A DNA stretch of 34,862 nucleotides from Gammaproteobacteria bacterium (GTDB lineage: Bacteria; Pseudomonadota; Gammaproteobacteria; Pseudomonadales; Pseudomonadaceae): contig JAAYFD010000007.1 in the NCBI GenBank assembly GCA_012728415.1, positions 1-34,862 of the forward strand, read 5' to 3'. The notes beneath the pieces are model-generated. The model saw only the letters and a list, made by a program, of their open reading frames with translations, did not search any database and was not told the DNA's origin. Position 1 is the stretch's first letter; every line of letters begins with the position of its first letter. The translations under genes and the position numbers were made by a program. This document shows, piece by piece, positions 17,248 to 24,059 of the stretch.

Positions 17248-18158
17248 TGCCAGTAAGCTTTTTCGTAAGCAGGATAGAGGTGGTTGACGGTACGGACCAG
17301 CTCGTATTCGGTCAGGTTGATGTCGGCAAAGCGTTTTGGAATGGGCGTACGCATGATGTTATTCATGTCATCGCCTTGTGCTGCCGCTGTGGTCAGCAGC
17401 TGGTCCAGCCAGCCGAGGTAGTCCCGCATTTGTTGCAGCGGAGCGTCGTTACGGGCGACCGGGCCGTGACCTGGAATAATCACTTTCCAGGGTAGGGCTG
17501 CAAGGGTTTCTATATCCTCCAGCCAGGTGGCTATACTTGGTGTATGAGCAGTGGATACGGCGCGCTGATAAAACACCAGGTCACCGGCAAACAGTACCCC
17601 TGTTTGTGGGTCGAATACTGCCAGATCGGCATTGGTGTGCCCGCGCAGCTGCAGCAGTTGCAGCCGGTAGTTGTCCAGCTCCAGCAAGCCGGCTTCGAGA
17701 AGGGTGTCAGGCATTACCACTTCTGTACCTCGCATTCGGTCGCCAACCATGCGGTACATGTTTTCTGCCATGGCGTCGCCCTCATCTTGCATCAGTTGTG
17801 CGGTTTCGGCCAGGGCGGCAATCCGTGCCCCCGGAAAAGCTTGGCTGCCCAGCATGTGGTCGGGGTGGTGATGCGTTAACAGTATCCTGCCGACCGGTTT
17901 GTCGGTGATTTTAGCAATGGCGGTGGCCAGTTCGCGGCCATAGGCAAAGGAGGGACCGCTGTCGATCAGAATGACTTCGACATCGGTCACAATAAAGGCG
18001 ATATTGACAATGTTGCCGCCGTTTTCGTTACTAAAGTTGTCCGTGCTGCCTTCCAGCACCCAAGTGTTATTGGCTACCTGTTTTGGTTGCAGGCCATACA
18101 TTGCATGGGCTGTCAGGCAGTAGCCCAGAAGAAAAATGCTGCAGAAGAGGCGTAGCAT
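17232..18158 (-). CDS. Quinoprotein relay system zinc metallohydrolase (MBL fold)
   Basis: This 308-residue exported metallo-beta-lactamase-fold protein has the signal peptide MLRLFCSIFLLGYCLTAHA. The zinc motif HHHPDH places H96, H98, D100 and H101; further ligands are in LRGHTNADLAVFD, LFAGDLVF and IIPGHGPV. It is a good fit to the family named quinoprotein relay system zinc metallohydrolase, which accompanies PQQ dehydrogenases and resembles SoxH. The start with AAGGAG 7 bases upstream was chosen over an in-frame ATG 13 codons earlier, inside the preceding gene. It follows the SoxYZ-like gene by 10 bases. The substrate is unknown; a thioester or persulfide on the SoxYZ-like carrier is a reasonable guess. 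Confidence 0.83.
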   Translation of the reverse strand: MLRLFCSIFLLGYCLTAHAMYGLQPKQVANNTWVLEGSTDNFSNENGGNIVNIAFIVTDVEVILIDSGPSFAYGRELATAIAKITDKPVGRILLTHHHPDHMLGSQAFPGARIAALAETAQLMQDEGDAMAENMYRMVGDRMRGTEVVMPDTLLEAGLLELDNYRLQLLQLRGHTNADLAVFDPQTGVLFAGDLVFYQRAVSTAHTPSIATWLEDIETLAALPWKVIIPGHGPVARNDAPLQQMRDYLGWLDQLLTTAAAQGDDMNNIMRTPIPKRFADINLTEYELVRTVNHLYPAYEKAYWQQLSE

Positions 18159-18168
18159 GGGGTTCTCC

Positions 18169-18915
18169 TTAAAAGCGGGCACTGAACTGGTTGCCATTAT
18201 TGTCCCGAAGCCAGAGCCTGGCCTTTCGCTTGCCCTTTAGCGCCAGGGTCAGGGTTGGGTTCTCGCTGACCGAGGCAAAGAGCTCAAAATCGGCCAATAC
18301 TTGGCCGGAATCATCACGCAGCTGGGCCTGGTCAATAAAGTACTCGGGTATATTGCCGGATAGACCATTGTCCATCGGGTGGGAAATGTGCATGCGCAAA
18401 ATGCTGCTGTTGTCACGCAGGTGGTGTGCGCCGAAGATCTTGCCGACATGCTTCTCCCAGCCTTCTTCGGCGCGGATTACGCTGGGGGCTGTGCAGCCGC
18501 CGCCAGCGGCCTCAATATGTCCGGTACCCACGTGCCACAGGCCATCATCCTGCAAGAAAGCAGCCCGAATGGTGGTGGCCTGCTCTACGCGGATGCGGAC
18601 GGCAATCAGGTTTTCCAGTTGCTCTCCGGGGGTGACTGTCATGATTTGAGGAATAGGGTTCAGTTCGGCCCAGAGCATGATTTTCTGGGTAGTGCCGGAC
18701 AGGCTGCGAGCGTCTACTTCAATGGGAACCTGGCGGGCATCTTCGGCAAAAGGCGGTGTTTTGACCTGTACCCTGTCATCAAAGACAAAATTTTGCTTGT
18801 CCAGCAGCCGTTGGTGATAGTAGTCCCACATGCTGGAGTTGTGCCGGGGTACATCTTCTGCGTGAGCAAAAGCGGTGCTGGCAGCCAGCAGGATAACGAG
18901 AAAAAATGTGTACAT
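18169..18915 (-). CDS. Quinoprotein dehydrogenase-associated SoxYZ-like carrier protein
   Basis: This 248-residue periplasmic protein has a signal peptide (MYTFFLVILLAASTAFAHA). Its first half resembles SoxY and ends in GGGC, with Cys141 in the position of the swinging-arm carrier Cys of SoxY; the second half resembles SoxZ. In Sox sulfur oxidation SoxYZ carries the substrate on that Cys. This fused form is found with PQQ-dependent dehydrogenases and lacks the other Sox partners. The start at MYTFF was chosen for its signal peptide, with GAGG about 11 bases upstream; longer in-frame translation is low-complexity and unlike any leader. It sits between exaB and the metallohydrolase, all in the same direction. 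Confidence 0.83.
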   Translation of the reverse strand: MYTFFLVILLAASTAFAHAEDVPRHNSSMWDYYHQRLLDKQNFVFDDRVQVKTPPFAEDARQVPIEVDARSLSGTTQKIMLWAELNPIPQIMTVTPGEQLENLIAVRIRVEQATTIRAAFLQDDGLWHVGTGHIEAAGGGCTAPSVIRAEEGWEKHVGKIFGAHHLRDNSSILRMHISHPMDNGLSGNIPEYFIDQAQLRDDSGQVLADFELFASVSENPTLTLALKGKRKARLWLRDNNGNQFSARF

Positions 18916-19152
18916 GTGTATGGGTGCCTCACAGTCCGGTAGCCCGCAAGTCTGTAAATGGCAAAGCCCTGCACACAACGGGATGCGGCGGGGGCTTTGG
19001 CAGAAAACAAGCGTGCGCAGCAGAGTGCCCGGGCAATCAAATTTGGCATCTGGGCCAGGCACTTTGTTGCTGTACTTTGCCTTAGCGCTGTCATGACTTG
19101 CATCGGAACCCCGTAGGCTCTGATTTGAGTAAACAGCTGGCCGCGCAGGCCG
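18916..19152 (-). promoter_or_regulatory. Intergenic region upstream of the SoxYZ-like gene
   Basis: No gene is supported in this 237-bp gap. It contains several box-like cores reading TTTGG/CTTTG on the plus strand: ATTTGGCA at 19041, GCACTTTGTTGC at 19059-19070 (10 of 12 to the recurrent box) and GTACTTTGCC at 19072-19081. The first two cores are 21 bp apart. They suggest that the SoxYZ-like and metallohydrolase genes have their own regulated promoter. This is inference from pattern only. Confidence 0.35.
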
Positions 19153-19584
19153 CTAGAGCGTGTCTTCGGCACGTTGTTCAATGTAAGTGCGGATCGCCCA
19201 GAGCGCTTCCTGACTCAGGTGTTCGGCCATACGCGGCATATAGATGGCACCGTTGCGTACTGCCCCATTGATCACTCGCTCTTTGTACCACTCATCGCCG
19301 TTGATATCGGCATCCAGTTCGCGCAGGTCTGGGGCAATTCCGCCGGACATGGCCTCCAGGCCGTGGCAGCGGGCGCAGTTCTGGTTGTAAGCGGATGAGC
19401 CGATCTGAATGGCAGTCTCTTTGAGATCACTGTTAGCGTTGCGGTAAGGGTTTTCCTCAAGCCAGTCTTCGCCTAGAGGCTCTAGACCATCAGTGTTGGC
19501 TCCTTGGGGAACGACATCGCCGTGAGCCATGACAAGGGTAGAGAAAGTGCCAGCCAGCAGTGTGACAAAAAATGCTTTTTTCAT
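19153..19584 (-). CDS. exaB: Cytochrome c550, electron acceptor of the quinoprotein alcohol dehydrogenase (ExaB/PedF-like)
   Basis: This 143-residue periplasmic c-type cytochrome has a signal peptide (MKKAFFVTLLAGTFSTLVMA) and one haem site, C70-A-R-C73-H74. The axial Met is likely in the block AIYMPRMAE (M116 or M119). Size and sequence pattern match cytochrome c550 (ExaB/PedF), which takes electrons from PQQ alcohol dehydrogenase toward the terminal oxidase. It is divergent from exaA across a 318-bp control region. In P. aeruginosa exaB is followed by exaC; here exaC lies at the other end of the island. Confidence 0.93.
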   Translation of the reverse strand: MKKAFFVTLLAGTFSTLVMAHGDVVPQGANTDGLEPLGEDWLEENPYRNANSDLKETAIQIGSSAYNQNCARCHGLEAMSGGIAPDLRELDADINGDEWYKERVINGAVRNGAIYMPRMAEHLSQEALWAIRTYIEQRAEDTL

Positions 19585-19902
19585 GGGTCGATACCTGTCT
19601 TGTTGTTATGCAGGGGCGCCGGTGCAGTCCGGTGCTCGGTTGCTGGCATCTTATTGGTGTGGCGCGATTGTCAAGAAGACTGCTTTGGTTGTTCGCGCCT
19701 AGTCCCTTGGTATCGGGTTGGAAAGTAGTAAAAAACAGGGTAATGGTGCTAGTGCCAAATGACCCGCCGGCTGGGATTTTTTCCCATGGAGATCGGGAAA
19801 AAATCCGTATTCATTTTTCAGGCGCTCTCACATTATGTAAGTCGTCAGGGCGCACTTGGTGGCGCTAGATGACCCGAATAACAACAAATGGGAAGTATGA
19901 CA
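19585..19902. promoter_or_regulatory. exaB-exaA divergent control region
   Basis: This 318-bp region holds two kinds of signal. Toward exaB, GTCCCTTGGTATCGG at 19702-19716 resembles the recurrent box, and a second core, CTTTGGT at 19683, is 22 bp from CCTTGGT at 19705. Toward exaA, GTGCCAAATGA at 19752-19762 is a weaker copy in the opposite orientation. Nearby, GGATTTTTTCCC (19774-19785) and GGGAAAAAAATCC (19795-19807) are near-perfect inverted copies with centres about 22 bp apart. The start of exaA is fixed by GGAAG at 19891, 7 bases before ATG 19903. Function is inferred. Confidence 0.5.
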
Positions 19903-21759
19903 ATGCCAAACGTAACCTTACTCACAAAGAAGCCGCTAGCCTCTGCTGTGGCCGGCTTTATTCTGAGCGCCGGCTTGCTGGGCGCCTCTGCCGGATATGC
20001 CAAGCCCGTTACCTGGGAAGATATTGCCAATGATCACCTGACCACCACTAACGTGCTGCAGTACGGCATGGGGACTAATGCCCAACGCTTTAGTCCGCTG
20101 GCCCAGATCAATGATAAAAACGTATTCAAACTGACACCGGCCTGGACTTACTCGTTCGGTGACGAAAAACAGCGTGGTCAGGAGTCACAGGCGCTGATCC
20201 ATGACGGGGTGGTCTATGTGACCGGCTCATATTCGCGCATGTGGGCACTGGACGCCAAAACTGGTGAGAAGCTGTGGAGCTATAGCCACCGTTTGCCGGA
20301 CGATATTCGTCCTTGTTGTGACGTAGTCAACCGTGGTGCTGCCATTTATGGCGACAAGGTTTACTTTGGCACGCTGGATGCTCGGATTGTGGCCTTGAAC
20401 AAGGACACTGGCAAGGTCGTCTGGAACAAAAAATTTGGTGATCACACTGCCGGTTACACCATGACCGGTGCACCAACTGTGGTGAAAGACCAGAAAACTG
20501 GCAAGGTCATGCTGATTCATGGCAGCTCAGGTGACGAGTTTGGGGTGGTGGGTCAACTGTTTGCCCGCGACCCGGATACCGGTGAAGAGCTGTGGATGCG
20601 TCCATTTGTGGAAGGGCACATGGGCCGTCTGAATGGCAAGGAAAGCACGCCGACTGGTGACATCAAGGCCCCATCCTGGCCGGATGATCCGAACAGTCCG
20701 ACCGGCAAGGCCGAAGCCTGGAGCCATGGTGGTGGTGCGCCTTGGCAGAGTGCCAGTTTTGATGTTGCCAGTAACACTATCATTATCGGTGCAGGTAACC
20801 CCGCTCCATGGAACGGTTGGGCACGTACTGCCGAAGGCGGTGACCCGAAAGACTTCGATAGCCTGTATACCTCAGGCCAGGTGGGCGTAGACCCGACCAC
20901 CGGTGAGGTGAAGTGGTTCTATCAGCATACACCAAATGATGCCTGGGATTTTTCCGGCAACAATGAGATGGTTCTTTTTGACTACAAGGACAAACAGGGT
21001 AAAAAAATTACTGCCACCGCTCACGCGGATCGTAACGGCTTTTTCTACGTGGTCGATAGTGCCAACGGCAAACTGAAGAACGCTTTCCCGTTTGTTGATG
21101 GCATCACTTGGGCCTCCCACATTGACCTGGAAACCGGGCGTCCAGTTGAGCGCGAAGGGCAGCGGCCACCCAAGCCGAAAGCAGGTGAAAAACGTGGCGC
21201 TTCGGTAGAGGTATCCCCGCCGTTCTTGGGCGGAAAGAACTGGAACCCCATGGCTTATAGCCAGGATACAGGGTTGTTCTATATCCCTGCCAACCACTGG
21301 AAAGAAGATTACTGGACCGAAGAGGTGAACTACAAGAAAGGCTCTGCCTATCTGGGCATGGGCTTCCGCATCAAGCGCCTGTTTGATGATCACGTTGGTA
21401 TTTTGCGGGCCATGGATCCGGCAACCGGCAAAGTGGCTTGGGAACACAAAGAGAAACTGCCTCTGTGGGCCGGCGTGCTGGCCACCAAAGGTAACTTGGT
21501 GTTCACCGGAACCAGCGACGGTTACTTCAAAGCCTTCAACGCCAAAACCGGTGAGGAATTGTGGAAGTTCCAGACCGGCTCGGGAATCATTTCCCCGCCA
21601 GTTACCTGGGAACAGGATGGTGAGCAGTACATTGGCGTGACTTCCGGTTATGGCGGTGCAGTACCGCTGTGGGGAGGAGACATGGCCGAACTGACCAAAC
21701 CGGTGGCACAGGGCGGTTCGTTCTGGGTGTTCAAGCTGCCGAGCTGGGACAAGAAATAA
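19903..21759 (+). CDS. exaA: PQQ-dependent (quinoprotein) alcohol dehydrogenase ExaA, calcium type
   Basis: This 618-residue periplasmic enzyme oxidises ethanol and other primary alcohols to aldehydes with PQQ and passes electrons to cytochrome c550. The signal peptide ends ...GASAGYA before KPVTWEDI. Hallmarks are the vicinal disulfide pair C138-C139 (RPCCDVV), tryptophan-docking repeats such as MWALDAKTGEKLWSY, and the catalytic Asp349 in WDFSGNNE. The residue two after it is Ser351, not Asp, so this is a calcium enzyme rather than a lanthanide enzyme of the PedH/XoxF type. The third in-frame ATG was chosen because GGAAG lies 7 bases before it; earlier ones at 19888 and 19897 lack spacing. 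Length agrees with ExaA. Confidence 0.96.
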   Translation: MPNVTLLTKKPLASAVAGFILSAGLLGASAGYAKPVTWEDIANDHLTTTNVLQYGMGTNAQRFSPLAQINDKNVFKLTPAWTYSFGDEKQRGQESQALIHDGVVYVTGSYSRMWALDAKTGEKLWSYSHRLPDDIRPCCDVVNRGAAIYGDKVYFGTLDARIVALNKDTGKVVWNKKFGDHTAGYTMTGAPTVVKDQKTGKVMLIHGSSGDEFGVVGQLFARDPDTGEELWMRPFVEGHMGRLNGKESTPTGDIKAPSWPDDPNSPTGKAEAWSHGGGAPWQSASFDVASNTIIIGAGNPAPWNGWARTAEGGDPKDFDSLYTSGQVGVDPTTGEVKWFYQHTPNDAWDFSGNNEMVLFDYKDKQGKKITATAHADRNGFFYVVDSANGKLKNAFPFVDGITWASHIDLETGRPVEREGQRPPKPKAGEKRGASVEVSPPFLGGKNWNPMAYSQDTGLFYIPANHWKEDYWTEEVNYKKGSAYLGMGFRIKRLFDDHVGILRAMDPATGKVAWEHKEKLPLWAGVLATKGNLVFTGTSDGYFKAFNAKTGEELWKFQTGSGIISPPVTWEQDGEQYIGVTSGYGGAVPLWGGDMAELTKPVAQGGSFWVFKLPSWDKK

Positions 21760-21770
21760 CCCGCAAGCGG

Positions 21771-21801
21771 AAAGGGCGGCCGGTAACGGCCTCCCTTTTT
21801 T
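21771..21801 (+). terminator. Terminator between exaA and the pentapeptide gene
   Basis: AAAGGG-C-GGCCG, loop GTAA, CGGCC-T-CCCTTTTTT forms a strong stem with a T-run 12 bases after the exaA stop. The ribosome site of the next gene follows directly, so some read-through probably expresses that gene at a lower level. Confidence 0.85.
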
Positions 21802-21815
21802 ATAAGGGGAAGCAT

Positions 21816-22481
21816 ATGTTTCGACCACTACTGACAATACTGGGACTGTCCTTGGGCCTGGCTGCCCATGCCGCGCAGGATGATGTGCAAATCAATGGCT
21901 GTACTTTGGTTCCGGGGGCAAACTGTGCAGGCACGGACTTGCGCAATGCCGACTTGAGCAACATGGACTTGCGTCGTATTAACTTCAACGGAGCGGACTT
22001 GTCTGGTGCCGACTTGCGGCATGCAAACTTAGACCTGGCCAGCCTGGAGGAAGCCAACCTGAGCCGGGCCAATCTGACCAGGGCCAGCCTGCAGCAGGCT
22101 CGCCTGCGTATGGCCAACCTATACAAGGCACGTCTTGTAGGTATCAATGCCTGGGGCATGGTGGCTCCGGCGGTACGGGCCGAGAAAGCTGATTTCAGGG
22201 GGGCCAATTTACAGTTTGCCCGGTTATCAGGTGGCAAGCTGTTGCGTGCCAACTTTGAGGCGGCCGACCTGGAAATGGCCTGGTTCAACAGGGCTGACAT
22301 GACTCGTACCAACATGAGTGACGCCAACCTGCAAGAAGCAAAGTTCGGTGAGACCAACATGCAGAAAGCAGTGATGACTGGTGCCCGTCGCCATTACGCC
22401 ACCTTTGTTGGCACCTACATGGAGGGATGCAGGGACTGCCCGCATGGCTGGGAAAAAAACATTTATTCGAAAGCCAATTGA
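21816..22481 (+). CDS. Secreted pentapeptide-repeat protein
   Basis: This 221-residue protein has a signal peptide (MFRPLLTILGLSLGLAAHA) and then about 30 pentapeptide units of the A(D/N)Lxx type (NADLSNMDLRRINFNGADLSG), predicted to form a right-handed quadrilateral beta-helix. The C-terminal part holds ARRHYATFVGTYMEGCRDCPHGW with a C-x2-C pair. Pentapeptide proteins with a leader and a place behind exaA are unusual; a role as chaperone or scaffold for the dehydrogenase or its cytochrome can be imagined but not shown. AAGGGGAAG lies just upstream of the ATG. An extension to 21669 would run through exaA and was rejected. Confidence 0.82.
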   Translation: MFRPLLTILGLSLGLAAHAAQDDVQINGCTLVPGANCAGTDLRNADLSNMDLRRINFNGADLSGADLRHANLDLASLEEANLSRANLTRASLQQARLRMANLYKARLVGINAWGMVAPAVRAEKADFRGANLQFARLSGGKLLRANFEAADLEMAWFNRADMTRTNMSDANLQEAKFGETNMQKAVMTGARRHYATFVGTYMEGCRDCPHGWEKNIYSKAN

Positions 22482-22501
22482 TGGCCAGAGCAGACTAAAA
22501 G

Positions 22502-22532
22502 CCGCATCTTTAGTGTTGAGATGCGGTTTTTT
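22502..22532. terminator. Bidirectional terminator
   Basis: Stem CCGCATCT/AGATGCGG with a 9-base loop is followed by TTTTTT on the plus strand, and read on the minus strand is followed by CTTTTAG. It lies between the convergent pentapeptide and response-regulator genes. Confidence 0.85.
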
Positions 22533-22589
22533 CTGCAATATGTGCCGGCTTCGTATTGTTTTGATGAGGCGGCCCCAGCAGGTGGTCGT

Positions 22590-23240
22590 TCATGAAGCGC
22601 AGCTGGTTGAGTTCAGAATGCCAAGCTCCATGGCCAAGTGTACAAGCCCTGCCTGGTTGGCAGTTTGTAGCTTATGCTTTACCTGGGTGCAGTAATTTGC
22701 CACGGTTTTCGTGCTGATGCAGAGTTTTTTGGCAATCTCCGTCGCAGGCAAACCACGTGCCAGCATGACGAAAACTTCAAACTCACGGGCTGACAGCCCC
22801 TTCAGTTTAAGACTGTCGGGATGGGCGCTGGGGTTCTGACAGACCAGCTCGGTCGCCAGTGCCTGCTCAATATACAGGTGCCCAGCCAGCAGGCGCTGTA
22901 CAGCCTGGACCAATATTCGTGGTTCACTGGTTTTTCCAATGTAACCGCGGGCCCCCTGATCCATAGCTTGGCGTACAAGAGCCAGGCTGGTATGTGCGCT
23001 GAAAAAAAGTATTGGCAGTTGAGGCAGCCGCTGCAGCATGCGCCGACAGGTTTCCAGACCGCTGATACCTGGCAGGCTGATATCCATTATCACCAAGCCA
23101 GGGATGTGGTACACAATCAGCTCACAAGCCTGTTCGCCACTGCCGGCATGACTGACTTCAATATCAGGTATTGCTGCTTCAAGCACATGAACACAGCCTT
23201 CACGTATAACTGGATGATCATCAACCAGCAGAATTTTCAT
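22590..23240 (-). CDS. LuxR/NarL-type response regulator (possibly ExaE/EraR)
   Basis: This 216-residue regulator has an N-terminal receiver with the acidic pair in VDDHP, phospho-acceptor Asp53 in IMDISLPG and Lys in GKTSEP, and a C-terminal LuxR-type helix-turn-helix (LSAREFEVFVMLARGLPATEIAKKLCISTKTV). GGAGG lies 9 bases before the ATG. In P. aeruginosa two such regulators, ErbR/AgmR and EraR/ExaE, control ethanol oxidation; this one is not the AgmR homologue, so it may be the ExaE-like partner. Its own kinase (ExaD-like) is not in the window. Divergent from the CXXCW gene across a box-rich region. The exact name is uncertain. Confidence 0.85.
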   Translation of the reverse strand: MKILLVDDHPVIREGCVHVLEAAIPDIEVSHAGSGEQACELIVYHIPGLVIMDISLPGISGLETCRRMLQRLPQLPILFFSAHTSLALVRQAMDQGARGYIGKTSEPRILVQAVQRLLAGHLYIEQALATELVCQNPSAHPDSLKLKGLSAREFEVFVMLARGLPATEIAKKLCISTKTVANYCTQVKHKLQTANQAGLVHLAMELGILNSTSCAS

Positions 23241-23476
23241 TTGTTTGCCTCCGGGTACCAGGAAAGGAATGCTTTCATCCTAGTAGAGCCATCTGGATTG
23301 TTTGGCTGTACTTTGGTGCCGATTTGGTCGTGCTTTGTGCTGGTGTGTGTTACCCAGTATGCATTTTTCTTGTGAAAGCGGTACTTTGGTACCGCTCGTC
23401 TGGCCTTAACGTACAGTTTAATCGGGGTGGTACTTTGCTATTAAATGTAGGCAGGAGCTTTAAAAGGGGGTACGCA
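23241..23476. promoter_or_regulatory. Box-rich divergent promoter region (response regulator / CXXCW gene)
   Basis: Three clear copies of the recurrent box occur: GTACTTTGGTGCC at 23308-23320, GTACTTTGGTACC at 23381-23393 and GGTACTTTGC at 23429-23438. The middle copy is inside a perfect 8-bp palindrome, AGCGGTAC-TTTG-GTACCGCT, at 23377-23396. A weaker core, CTTTGTG at 23333, is 22 bp from the CTTTGGT core at 23311. The palindrome suggests a dimeric regulator; autoregulation by one of the two response regulators is plausible. Confidence 0.55.
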
Positions 23477-24040
23477 ATGAATGTAGTAAGCAAGGCAAGC
23501 AGGCTGTGTTTAATCGCCACTCTCTTGACAGTCATGTCCGTGCTGGAGGCCGCCAAGCTTTTTACAGAGGACGGATATCGTGCAACTCTATATCGCAGTC
23601 CGACTCCGCTTGAGCATGAGAATGCAATAGTACTGACGCCACGGGAGTTGCTGCAGCTACTGAGTGAAGAACCGCCGCCAGCCTTAATTGATGCATACCG
23701 GAATCCGTGGCGGCATGGTCGCTTTACTTTGCCGGAGCAACACCGGAACTTGCCCGGTTCGTTATGGCTGGCCAATTGTGGTGACGGTAGCCTGACAGCT
23801 GAGTGGGAGCAGTATTGCCGTGACGGTCTGTATCAGGCAACGGCAGGTAACCTGGGACACCCGCTGGTATTTTACTGCCGTTCTGATTGCTGGCTGGGCT
23901 GGAACGCGGCAAAGCGTGCGGCCAGCTGGGGGTACAGCAGGCTGTATTGGCTACGTGACGGAATCGAGGCGTGGGAACAGGCAGGGCAGAAGCTGGTGCC
24001 TTCGCAGCCAGTGCCTTATAACGGTGCGGAAGAGTTTTAA
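23477..24040 (+). CDS. PQQ-dependent catabolism-associated CXXCW-motif protein
   Basis: This 187-residue protein has a hydrophobic N-terminal segment (about 10-26, a signal peptide or anchor) and a rhodanese-like fold suggested by [21 protein letters not shown]. Near the end is [22 protein letters not shown], the defining motif of the family (Cys, three residues, Cys-Trp in this copy). The family occurs only with PQQ-linked catabolism; its role is unknown. The pair of Cys may act in thiol chemistry with the SoxYZ-like carrier, which is my inference. AGGGGG lies just upstream of the ATG. It is 19 bases before erbR, so the two are probably one operon. Confidence 0.85.
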   Translation: MNVVSKASRLCLIATLLTVMSVLEAAKLFTEDGYRATLYRSPTPLEHENAIVLTPRELLQLLSEEPPPALIDAYRNPWRHGRFTLPEQHRNLPGSLWLANCGDGSLTAEWEQYCRDGLYQATAGNLGHPLVFYCRSDCWLGWNAAKRAASWGYSRLYWLRDGIEAWEQAGQKLVPSQPVPYNGAEEF

Positions 24041-24059
24041 TAATAATGAGAGCAGGGTC

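Noticed and set aside
19851..19866. GCGC-ACTTGGTG-GCGC near the exaA start as an operator
   Set aside because: The core lacks one T of the box and the site lies within 60 bases of the start codon; too weak.
20872..21837. Open frame of 321 codons opposite exaA
   Set aside because: Mirror of exaA codons; exaA has signal peptide, active site and normal length.
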